Source: a bacterium
GTDB taxonomy: Bacteria > Spirochaetota > Spirochaetia > Treponematales > Rectinemataceae
NCBI GenBank assembly: GCA_021782015.1
Contig: JAJXVS010000002.1
Location: 1-38,608 of the forward strand
Direction: 5' to 3'
DNA length: 38,608 nt
The stretch's first letter is position 1. Every line of letters begins with the position of its first letter. The translations under genes and the position numbers were made by a program. This document shows, piece after piece, positions 17,623 through 25,598 of this stretch. The notes under the pieces were generated by a model that did no database searches, was not told the origin of the DNA, and saw only the letters and a program-made list of their open reading frames with translations.

Positions 17623-19376
17623 CCTCAGGCTTTGTCGGCATCGATTTCGGAACGACCAATTCCCTTGTTTCCTTCATGGATGGCGAACGCCCGGCCCTCG
17701 TGCCGAACGCCCGCGGGGCGAGGAGCACGCCGAGCGTCGTGGCCCTTTCGTCCCGTGGCGAGGTCCTCGTCGGCGAGTCGGCGAAGAATCAGGCCTTTCT
17801 CAACCCCGGCAACACGGTCATCGGCATCAAGCGGCTACTTGGCTCGCGCGAGGTCCTCCGGATGGGCGATCGCGACTATCGGCCCGCCGAAATCGCCGCC
17901 CTCATCCTCGGTGCGCTCAGGGCCGACGCGGAGCGCCACCTGGGTCGGTCGGTCGATCGGGCGGTGGTGACGGCTCCGGCCAATTTCCCCGAGCCGGCCA
18001 GGCGTGACCTCATCGAGGCCGGGCGCATTGCCGGCCTCGACATCCAGCGCATTCTCAACGAGCCCACCGCGGCCGCGCTTTCCCGGGCCTGGCACAGTGC
18101 CGCCGAAGAGGGGCGCGATGGGGGCGGCGGCAAGGGGCGCGAGGGGGAGAGCGGCAAGGGGGAGGGCGGCAAGGGGCGCCTCCTCCTCGTCTATGATTTT
18201 GGCGGCGGAACCTTCGATGTCACCATTCTCAGGCAGACCGGGCGGGACTGCACGGTCCTCGCCTCCCGAGGTGAAAGCAGACTCGGGGGGATGGACATCG
18301 ATCTCGAACTCGTCTCCCGTGCCACGACAGATTTCGGGAAGCGCTACGGCCTCGATGTCGATTCGGATCGCCTCCTCGCCCAGCAGCTCGCCGATCAGGC
18401 CGAAAGGGCGAAAATCGAGCTCTCCGAACTGATGGAAACGACCATCGCCCTACCTTTCGCCTTCCGCGCGGGCGATGGCGGACTCGTTCACCCGCAGCTC
18501 TCCCTGACGAGGGAGGAGTTCGAAACCATCGCCATGCCCTTCGTCGAAAAGACCCTCGAACTCACCGCTCGAGCCCTCTCCGACGCGAAGATCGAGGCCT
18601 CGAAGATCGACCGCCTCATCCTCTCGGGAGGCTCGAGCCGGATGCCGCTTGTGCGCCGCCTCCTCGCGGAGCGCTTCGCCCTCCTTCCCGAGGGGGCGGT
18701 CAATCCCGAGGAGGTCGTCGCCCTCGGCGCCGCCGTCGAGTGCGCTCTCATCTCCGGCTCGGAGCGGCTCCGCGTCCGCGACGTGGTCTCGCGGACCTAC
18801 GGCGTGGAAATCGACGGCGGCCGTTTCGTCCCCCTCATCCGGAAGAACAGTCCCGTTCCCTCGACCAAACAGCGGATGTTCACCACGGTCTCCGACGATC
18901 AGGATTCGGTCGAGGTTCATGTCCTCCAGGGCGAGTCGACGAAGATCGCCGACAATCTCTCGCTCGGCCGCTTCCTCCTCGCGGGGCTCAGGCAGGCGCG
19001 CGCAGGAGTTCCGCGCATTCAGGTGGATTTCACGATCGACGAGTCGGACATTCTCCATGTCTCGGCCCGCGACCTCGAGTCGGGAAACGAGCAGGCCATC
19101 AGGATAGTCGACCTCCATCGAGGCGTTTCGGACGAGAGTGCCGCGGCCATCGCCGCCAAGATCGTGGAACTCGCCGAAAGGCTCAAGGTGCTTTCGGCGC
19201 GGACCCAGCTCGACGGTGCCCTCGGCTCGGAGATCGCGGATGCCGTCGCGAGGGGCAAGATCGCCGTCGAGGCCGATGGAGAGGGCCGCCTCAGGATTTT
19301 GCGGGCCGAGCTCGAAGGCCTCGTGGGTGAACTCCTTTCGCGCGGCGTCCGTCCGGTCAGGGAGCAGGAGAAATGA
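17619..19376 (+). CDS. Hsp70-family (DnaK-like) chaperone, divergent paralog
   Basis: GIDFGTTNSLVSFMDG, NEPTAAALSRAW, LLLVYDFGGGTFDVTIL, DRLILSGGSSRMPLVRRLL, substrate-binding-domain-like region; 585 aa; 4-bp overlap with preceding orf. Confidence 0.93.
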   Translation: MTSGFVGIDFGTTNSLVSFMDGERPALVPNARGARSTPSVVALSSRGEVLVGESAKNQAFLNPGNTVIGIKRLLGSREVLRMGDRDYRPAEIAALILGALRADAERHLGRSVDRAVVTAPANFPEPARRDLIEAGRIAGLDIQRILNEPTAAALSRAWHSAAEEGRDGGGGKGREGESGKGEGGKGRLLLVYDFGGGTFDVTILRQTGRDCTVLASRGESRLGGMDIDLELVSRATTDFGKRYGLDVDSDRLLAQQLADQAERAKIELSELMETTIALPFAFRAGDGGLVHPQLSLTREEFETIAMPFVEKTLELTARALSDAKIEASKIDRLILSGGSSRMPLVRRLLAERFALLPEGAVNPEEVVALGAAVECALISGSERLRVRDVVSRTYGVEIDGGRFVPLIRKNSPVPSTKQRMFTTVSDDQDSVEVHVLQGESTKIADNLSLGRFLLAGLRQARAGVPRIQVDFTIDESDILHVSARDLESGNEQAIRIVDLHRGVSDESAAAIAAKIVELAERLKVLSARTQLDGALGSEIADAVARGKIAVEADGEGRLRILRAELEGLVGELLSRGVRPVREQEK

Positions 19377-19996
19377 GCGCGGAACGCTGGGTCGATCCGC
19401 GTGCCGTCCTGGGGCTCGGGCCCGGAGCCGACGCCGACGATGTGCGCCTCGCCTATCGCCGCCTGGTGCGACGCTATCATCCGGACGTTTCCGGCGACCC
19501 CGGCACTGCAGCTTCCTTCGCCCGGGTCACCAGGGCCTACAAGCTGCTGACCGCCCTGCCTCCCGCTGCCCTGCCCTCGGCGGGTCGACCTGCTCGCTAT
19601 CGCCGCGTCATCGAGGCGGGGGAGGATCTTTTCGCCCTCGGCCAGGTCCTCGCCTCCGATCCCGATTCGGGAGCGCGGGCCGAGGCGGCCAAGCGCCTCG
19701 GGCTTTCGGGGCGGGTGGCCGCCTGGGTGTTCCTGAGACGGGCGCTCTACGACGAAGACGAATCGGTGGCATCCCAGGCCGTGCGGTCGGTGGCCCTCCT
19801 CGGCGCCCGGCAGGCCGAGGGCGAGGTGGCGAGTCTCTACGTCCGTTCGGGGCCGGCCCTGCGTCGCCTCGTTCTCGAGGTCGCCGAGGCGACCCTCGAA
19901 CCGGTTTTCGCCGGCGCCCTGGGCGCGGCCCGGGGCGACGCCGATCCCCTCCTACGCGCCCGCGCCCGGGGCATTCGCCTCCTCGACCCGGCCTGA
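19373..19996 (+). CDS. J-domain protein with HEAT-like C-terminal repeats
   Basis: J-domain DPRAVLGLGPGADADDVRLAYRRLVRRYHPDVSGDPGTAASFARVTRAYKLL with HPD; C-terminal helical repeats (AEAAKRLGLSGRVAAWVFLRRALYDEDESVASQAVRSVALLGARQAEGEVASLY). Confidence 0.85.
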   Translation: MSAERWVDPRAVLGLGPGADADDVRLAYRRLVRRYHPDVSGDPGTAASFARVTRAYKLLTALPPAALPSAGRPARYRRVIEAGEDLFALGQVLASDPDSGARAEAAKRLGLSGRVAAWVFLRRALYDEDESVASQAVRSVALLGARQAEGEVASLYVRSGPALRRLVLEVAEATLEPVFAGALGAARGDADPLLRARARGIRLLDPA

Positions 19997-21361
19997 ATCG
20001 GTCTCGATTCCGTATTCCTCGATCTTCTGATAGAGGGTCTTCCTCCCGATGCCGAGAATCTCCGCCGTCCTGGACTTGTTGCCGCCCTGGGCGAGGAGGG
20101 TTTCGCGGATGAGGATGGCCTCGGCCTCCTCGAGCGAGGAACCCAGGGGCACCTGGATGTCGCGCTCGCCGCCGCCGCCGCGGAGGCTCGGCGGAAGGTC
20201 GTCGAGTCCGATGATCGTCCCGCGGGCCATCACGACGGCGCTTTCGACACAATTGCGAAGTTCACGCACATTGCCGGGCCAGGAGTGGGCGTAGAGGGCC
20301 TGCCTGACCCGCGCGTCGAAGCCTTCGACACCCTTCCTGTTCTCCTCGGCGAACTCGCGCAAAAAGGCCATCGCCAGGAGCGGTATGTCGTCGCGGCGCT
20401 CGCGGAGCGGGGGAACCTCGATGTTGACGACGTTGAGCCGGTAATAGAGATCCTCGCGGAAGCGGCCCTCGGCGACCTCCTTGGCCAGGTCGCGGTTGGT
20501 GGCGGCGACGATGCGGACGTCGATCTCCACCGTCTCCTCGCCGCCCACGCGCTCGAACTTCCTTTCCTGCAGGACCCGGAGGATCTTGATCTGCACAGTT
20601 GGATTGATTTCGCCTATCTCGTCGAGAAACAGGGTTCCCGAGTCCGCGAGTTCGAAGCGGCCACGCTTGCGGGCCGCGGCCCCGGTGAAGGAGCCCTTTT
20701 CGTGGCCGAAGAGTTCGCTTTCGAGGAGGGACTCGGCGAGGGCGGCGCAGTGCACCTTGATGAGGGGACCGTCGCGGCGCGGGGAGAGATTGTGGAGGGC
20801 GTCGGCCACGAGTTCCTTGCCGACTCCCGACTCGCCCGTGACGAGGACCGATGCCCTCGTCGGCGCCACTCTCCGCACGAGGTCGAGGACCTTCCGCATG
20901 CCGCCGCTTGAGCCGAGTATCGAGGAGCCTCGCCGCTGCGCCTCGATCTCGGCCTCGAGCTCGCGATTTTTGCGGGCGAGTTCGCGCGTCTCGAGGGCTC
21001 GCCTGGCGAGGAGCGAAAGATGGTCGAGGTTGACGGGCTTGGTGAGAAAATCGAAGGCGCCGGCTCTCATGGCCTGAACCGCGTCCTCGATGGTTCCGTG
21101 CCCCGTGAGCACGATGACCGGAAGGCCAGGATAGCGGCCCGTGATCTTGCGCAGGAGTTCGCCGCCGGAGATCTTCGGCATCTTGAGATCGGTGATCACG
21201 AGGTCGACGCCGCCACCCTCGACGGCATTCAAGCCCTCGCCCCCGTCGGCGGCGGTGATGACCCGATAACCTTCGATGCCGAGGGCTTCGGCCAGCCCCT
21301 CGCGGATGTTTTTTTCGTCGTCGACGACGAGAATGGTCGAACGGACCGCCATTTCGATCAA
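19952..21361 (-). CDS. NtrC-family sigma54-dependent response regulator
   Basis: Receiver (LVITDLKMPKISGGELL), AAA+ (GESGVGKELVADALH, GSFTGA, LFLDEIGEI), C-terminal Fis-type HTH. Confidence 0.96.
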   Translation of the reverse strand: MIEMAVRSTILVVDDEKNIREGLAEALGIEGYRVITAADGGEGLNAVEGGGVDLVITDLKMPKISGGELLRKITGRYPGLPVIVLTGHGTIEDAVQAMRAGAFDFLTKPVNLDHLSLLARRALETRELARKNRELEAEIEAQRRGSSILGSSGGMRKVLDLVRRVAPTRASVLVTGESGVGKELVADALHNLSPRRDGPLIKVHCAALAESLLESELFGHEKGSFTGAAARKRGRFELADSGTLFLDEIGEINPTVQIKILRVLQERKFERVGGEETVEIDVRIVAATNRDLAKEVAEGRFREDLYYRLNVVNIEVPPLRERRDDIPLLAMAFLREFAEENRKGVEGFDARVRQALYAHSWPGNVRELRNCVESAVVMARGTIIGLDDLPPSLRGGGGERDIQVPLGSSLEEAEAILIRETLLAQGGNKSRTAEILGIGRKTLYQKIEEYGIETDSGRVEEANAPGAGA

Positions 21362-22503
21362 GCCTCCCTGGTTTCCGGCGATGGAAGAAAGCGCTTTTCC
21401 TTCTGCGGCACCGGAATCGAAATCGTGAAGACCGAACCGCGGCCGGGCACCGAATCCACCGTAATCTCGCCGCGATGCTCGCGCACGATCTTGAAGGTGA
21501 TGGTGAGCCCCAGACCCGTCCCCGTCTCCTTCGTCGTGAAATAGGGTTCGAAGATGCGCGCGACGACTTCGGGCTCAATGCCCGTGCCGGTGTCGGAGAT
21601 GGCGATCTTCACGGCCTCGTCGGTGGCGCGAAGCGAAAAGCCCAGCCGGCCGCCCGAGCGCATCGCGGCCATGGCGTTCTTGGCGAGGTTGAGGATGGCC
21701 TGCTTCATATAGCGTCTGTCGAGGGGGACGGCCGGGGCCGAATCGGGAATGCCGAGGTCGATTTCGATGCCCGCCTGCTCGGCTTCGGGCGAAATGAATT
21801 CGGCCACCTCGCGGAGAAGGGCGGCGGGATCGGTGTCGCGCAACTCCATCTCCATGGGGCGCACGGCGAACAGGAAATCGACGACGATGCGATTGAGCCT
21901 TTCGATCTCCTCGGTGACGACACCGAGATGGCGGTCGACCTTCTCGGGGAAATCGGCGTCCATGCAGGCCCCGTCCTTCTTCATCGCGCGCTGGAGGAGC
22001 TGGATGTGGATGGAGATCGAGCCGAGGGGATTCTTGATTTCATGGGCGACGCCGGCGGCCAGGGTCGTGAGCGAGGCCAGACTCTCGGCTCGCCTGAGCT
22101 GGGCCTCGCGTCGGCGCTTGTCGGTGATGTCCTCGAGGTGGATGAGTGTGCCCACGATGCGCCGCCTCGATACGAGGGGCGTCGCGCTCGCGGCCACCAA
22201 GAGGGTCCGGTCGCCCGGCGCGTCCAGCTCGAACTCGCGATCGACCAGCCTCTCCTCGCCGCGGAGCACGTTCTTGATGAAGTCGCCGAACTCGCGGTCG
22301 CGCACGGCGAGCCAGAAGGGACGTTCGAGCGCGTCGACGGGATGGAGACCGAGCATGCGCTCGGCCGACTTGTTCCAGATGCCGGGCTGATGGTTCCTGT
22401 CCAGCACGACGATACCGTCGAGCATCGAGTCGAGGGCGGCCTCAAGCGTGCCGTTTTCCTCGGCGAGATCCCGGAGGAGGCTCCTGAGCTGGTCGGTGTT
22501 CAT
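21358..22503 (-). CDS. PAS-domain sensor histidine kinase (NtrB-like)
   Basis: PAS segment ALDSMLDGIVVLDRNHQPGIWNKSAERMLGL; H-box GVAHEIKNPLGSI; N/G boxes NLAKNAMAAM, DTGTGIEPEVVARIFEPYFTTKETGTGLGL; ATGA overlap with the response regulator. Confidence 0.95.
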   Translation of the reverse strand: MNTDQLRSLLRDLAEENGTLEAALDSMLDGIVVLDRNHQPGIWNKSAERMLGLHPVDALERPFWLAVRDREFGDFIKNVLRGEERLVDREFELDAPGDRTLLVAASATPLVSRRRIVGTLIHLEDITDKRRREAQLRRAESLASLTTLAAGVAHEIKNPLGSISIHIQLLQRAMKKDGACMDADFPEKVDRHLGVVTEEIERLNRIVVDFLFAVRPMEMELRDTDPAALLREVAEFISPEAEQAGIEIDLGIPDSAPAVPLDRRYMKQAILNLAKNAMAAMRSGGRLGFSLRATDEAVKIAISDTGTGIEPEVVARIFEPYFTTKETGTGLGLTITFKIVREHRGEITVDSVPGRGSVFTISIPVPQKEKRFLPSPETREA

Positions 22504-22541
22504 CCTGGCCGCCTTGGCCAGGGCCCGCTCGATGAAGGGTC

Positions 22542-23876
22542 TCACACCCTCCCTCCGCCGATGTCGCGCAACTTGTAGGCGAGGGTTTCGAGAAGCGTTC
22601 CGGCCGGGAGGTTGAAGGCCTCCCGCCTCAGCCTTGCCTCGCGGAGCAGGGCCGAGGCGGCCGTCATCCAGGCGAGGTCGAGGGCCTCCAGGTCGGCTCT
22701 CCGGAGGCTTTCGCCGAAGAGACTCTCGATGGCGGCGAAAAGGGCGTCGAAACTGCCCGCGTAGCCTTCGTCCTTTTGTCCGAGATCCTTGCTGCCCGCG
22801 AGGGCCGCCGCGAGGGCCGAGGCGATATCCAGGCCTTCTGCCGCCGCCGCCTCGCCTGCCTCGCGCAGACCGTCGCCATGCGCGCATCCCGTCGCGAGCC
22901 GCTCGCCGACAATGGCGCCAAGGAGGCCGGTGGCGAACTGTCGGGCCCTTTCGGGCGGAAAGGCCCTCTTGGATGCCAACCAGCGCTCGGGCGTGAGGAG
23001 GGCGGGGCCCGAGCCCTCGACGGGGGCGACCTCCGCGCGGAAGACCTTCGCGAGCACCTCCCGCGAGGCCGCAGCGTCGCGCGCGGCGAAGGGGTAGGTC
23101 CGGACCCGCGAGAGGATGGTGCGCATCATCGCCTGACGTCTCGGCGTGACAAGGGCGAAAACGACGGAGGGCGGCGGCTCCTCGAGGATCTTGAGAAGGG
23201 CGTTGCGGGCCGACTCGTTCATCGCGTCGGCGTTCTCGATGATGACCGCCTTGCGCCGGCCCCAGGGGGCGAGGCGGGCCCAGTGTTCGACACAGCGAAT
23301 CTGGGACACGGGGGGCATGTCCGGGACCAGGGCTTCGAGCTTTGTCGCAATTAGTACCAGTTCTTCGGCCGCCTTGAGGGCTTCCTTCGGCTTCCGCCCC
23401 TCTCCCCCCGCCGCGGCGCCCGCTTCCGGATCGATGAAGACGAGGCGCTCCTCCAAATCGTTGACGAGACCCGCCGCCTTCGCGAGCTTTGTCTCCTCGC
23501 CTTCCCAGAGCTGTTGGTCGAAGCGCTTGGCCAGCTTGCGCAGGGCCCTGATGAAGAAGAAGGCCCCGGCCTTTCCCTGCGCCGTCGCGAAGGTGTCGAA
23601 GGCCGCATTGATTTCCTCGGGAAAGCTTCGCCGCCCCAAAAGGAGGAGGTCCGGATGGATCAGGGCGCGATGTCGGGAACAGGAGGGGCAGGGGCAATTC
23701 CACGCTCCGGGCCCGGCCTCTTCGCAGGAAAGGACGCGAGCCAATTCGAGGGCGGCGGTGAGCTTGCCCGAGGCCGGTGGGCCCGACAGGAGGATGGAGG
23801 GCGGCAGCCTGCCGCCACGGATGTCGCCTTCGAGGAGGGCGACCGCTTCGCCCTGGGCGATCAGATTGTCGAACAC
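22542..23876 (-). CDS. holB: DNA polymerase III subunit delta'-like protein
   Basis: VFDNLIAQGEAVALLEGDIRGGRLPPSILLSGPPASGKLTAALELARVLSC...NCPCPSCSRH; VIIENADAMNESARNALLKILEEPPPSVVFALVTPRRQAMMRTILSRVRTYPF; GTG start inferred. Confidence 0.88.
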   Translation of the reverse strand: MFDNLIAQGEAVALLEGDIRGGRLPPSILLSGPPASGKLTAALELARVLSCEEAGPGAWNCPCPSCSRHRALIHPDLLLLGRRSFPEEINAAFDTFATAQGKAGAFFFIRALRKLAKRFDQQLWEGEETKLAKAAGLVNDLEERLVFIDPEAGAAAGGEGRKPKEALKAAEELVLIATKLEALVPDMPPVSQIRCVEHWARLAPWGRRKAVIIENADAMNESARNALLKILEEPPPSVVFALVTPRRQAMMRTILSRVRTYPFAARDAAASREVLAKVFRAEVAPVEGSGPALLTPERWLASKRAFPPERARQFATGLLGAIVGERLATGCAHGDGLREAGEAAAAEGLDIASALAAALAGSKDLGQKDEGYAGSFDALFAAIESLFGESLRRADLEALDLAWMTAASALLREARLRREAFNLPAGTLLETLAYKLRDIGGGRV

Positions 23877-23883
23877 CGCCGCC

Positions 23884-24432
23884 TCAGGGTTTCGGGGTCG
23901 GAACGGTCGGCAGGATCGCCTTCGGGGAGATGGCGGGGGGCAGCTTCGAAGGGCTTGTGGACAGGGAGTGGAAGGCCTTGGCCACCTCGGGCCCGACGAT
24001 GGGCAGGAGTGTCCTCGCGAAGATCGACCCGGACAGGAGCTTCTTGACGTCGAAGAGCGGCTGGACCTGGAGCACGATGAGGACAAGGGCCGCGACGACC
24101 AGGCCCTCGACGAGCCCCGCGACGAAACCGAGACCTTTGTCCAACTTGTCCAGATGGGCGGCCTCAAGCCCCTCGCGGACAATCGTAGCTATTATTTTTA
24201 CAATTATGAAGGCAATGACGAACAGGGCCAGGCAGGCGACGACCTCCGGGGCGAACTGGAGCTTGAACTGCGTTCGGAGCACCTCGGCCCCCCATTTGTA
24301 GAGGAAGACCGCCGCGGCCAAGCCCGCGACCGGCGCGGCGATGGTGGAAAGCTCCTTCACAATGCCCTGGGTCAGTCCGCGGATGCCGGCGAGAAGGACG
24401 ATGACGAGAAGTATCCAGTCGAGGGTGTTCAT
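23884..24432 (-). CDS. CvpA family membrane protein
   Basis: MNTLDWILLVIVLLAGIRGLTQGIVKELSTIAAPVAGLAAAVFLYKWG. Confidence 0.88.
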   Translation of the reverse strand: MNTLDWILLVIVLLAGIRGLTQGIVKELSTIAAPVAGLAAAVFLYKWGAEVLRTQFKLQFAPEVVACLALFVIAFIIVKIIATIVREGLEAAHLDKLDKGLGFVAGLVEGLVVAALVLIVLQVQPLFDVKKLLSGSIFARTLLPIVGPEVAKAFHSLSTSPSKLPPAISPKAILPTVPTPKP

Positions 24433-25598
24433 GCTTGCGCTCCGATTCTTTGGGAGATGAGTCGCGCGATCAGCGCGGCTGAGTCGGTCCTGACGAGGGC
24501 GGCGGCCGCCTTTCCGGCGGCCCGGCCCAGCTCCGGCGCGTCGAGCCAGGTGAGAATCGCCGAGGCGAGGGCCATGGGCGTGGCATCGTCCCCAAGGAGG
24601 ACCTTGGCCGCCCCCTTGCCTTCGAAATGCCGGGCATTGTCCACCTGGTCGCCCCTCGTCCCGGAGCCGGCCAGGGGCACGAGGATCAGGGGCTTGGCGA
24701 GGGCCGCAGCTTCCTGGAGGGCGCCGGCCCCCGCACGGGTTACCACGATATCGGCGGCCGCCATGATGTCGGGCAACTCGCCACGGATGAAGGCGAGGCG
24801 GCTGTACCCTCCGGCGCCCCTGTTCATGGCCGCTGCCGGGCCCGCGCCGCCCGCCCCGCCCGCCCCGCCTGCCTCGCCTGCGCCCGCCGCACCCGCCGCA
24901 CCCGCCGCAGCGCCCGTTTGATGCACGACAAAGGCGCGGCCCCGAAGCGAGGGCAGTGCTCCCTCGACGAGGCGATTGACCTGGAGGGCTCCCTGGCTCC
25001 CGCCCATCGCGAGGACGACAGGCATGCCCGCCTCGACGCCGAGGAGGGCGCGCCCACGGGCCGCGTCGCCCCCAAGGATGGCGGCTCGCATCGGATTGCC
25101 GACGACTTCCACCCGGTCGCGGAGCGAGGGCGCAAAGGCCCCGCGGGTTTCCTCCCAGGCGACGAGGATCTTTTCGGCCCTGGCCGCGTTGAGCCTCGTG
25201 GCGAGGCCGGGGGAAAGATCCGATTCGTGGGTGAACACGGGAATGCCGAGGTCGTTCGCGGCCCTGCAGGGAGGAACGCTCACGTAGCCTCCCTTGGAAA
25301 ATACAAGGAGTGGTCGCAATTCGCGGAGGATGCGTCTCGCCGCAAAATAGCCGGAAAGGACGCGAAAGGCGTCGGCGACGTTCGAGGGCGAGAACTCGCG
25401 CCTCAGCTTTCCCGAGGGCAGGGCGACATATTCGATGCCCTCAGCCTCCACCGCATTGCGGTCCGAGTCCTTTTTCGAACCCAGCCAGACGATCCGGCCC
25501 TCGAAGGATTTGCGGAGTTCGGCCGCCACGGCGAGGCCCGGGTAGATGTGCCCGCCCGTCCCCCCGCCGGTGAAGGCCACGCAGCGCCCCGTCATCAC
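24429..25598 (-). CDS. murG: UDP-N-acetylglucosamine--N-acetylmuramyl-(pentapeptide) transferase MurG
   Basis: VAFTGGGTGGHIYPGLAVAAELRKSF; TRAGAGALQEAAALAKPLILVPLAGSGTRGDQVDNARHFEGKGAA. Confidence 0.95.
   Translation of the reverse strand: MMTGRCVAFTGGGTGGHIYPGLAVAAELRKSFEGRIVWLGSKKDSDRNAVEAEGIEYVALPSGKLRREFSPSNVADAFRVLSGYFAARRILRELRPLLVFSKGGYVSVPPCRAANDLGIPVFTHESDLSPGLATRLNAARAEKILVAWEETRGAFAPSLRDRVEVVGNPMRAAILGGDAARGRALLGVEAGMPVVLAMGGSQGALQVNRLVEGALPSLRGRAFVVHQTGAAAGAAGAAGAGEAGGAGGAGGAGPAAAMNRGAGGYSRLAFIRGELPDIMAAADIVVTRAGAGALQEAAALAKPLILVPLAGSGTRGDQVDNARHFEGKGAAKVLLGDDATPMALASAILTWLDAPELGRAAGKAAAALVRTDSAALIARLISQRIGAQA
24838..24915 (-). repeat. Ala/Gly low-complexity insertion within murG
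   Basis: Reduplicated GCCCGCC/CCCGCCGCA codons encoding GAAAGAAGAAGAGEAGGAGGAGGAGPAAA between HQTG and the GGYSRLAFIRGELPDIMAAADIVVTRAGA segment. Confidence 0.8.

Noticed and set aside
20600-20720. GSFTGA instead of GAFTGA in the NtrC-type regulator as evidence against sigma54 interaction
   Set aside because: Ser at this position is a conservative variant known among functional activators; not treated as a finding.
22542-24182. Extended N-terminus of the delta' ORF (Ser/Arg/Pro-rich first ~100 aa)
   Set aside because: It is out-of-frame read-through of cvpA; the likely start is GTG at 23876.
23146-24921. 591-aa plus-strand ORF over holB/cvpA/murG
   Set aside because: Spans three well-supported minus-strand genes and has no family signature.
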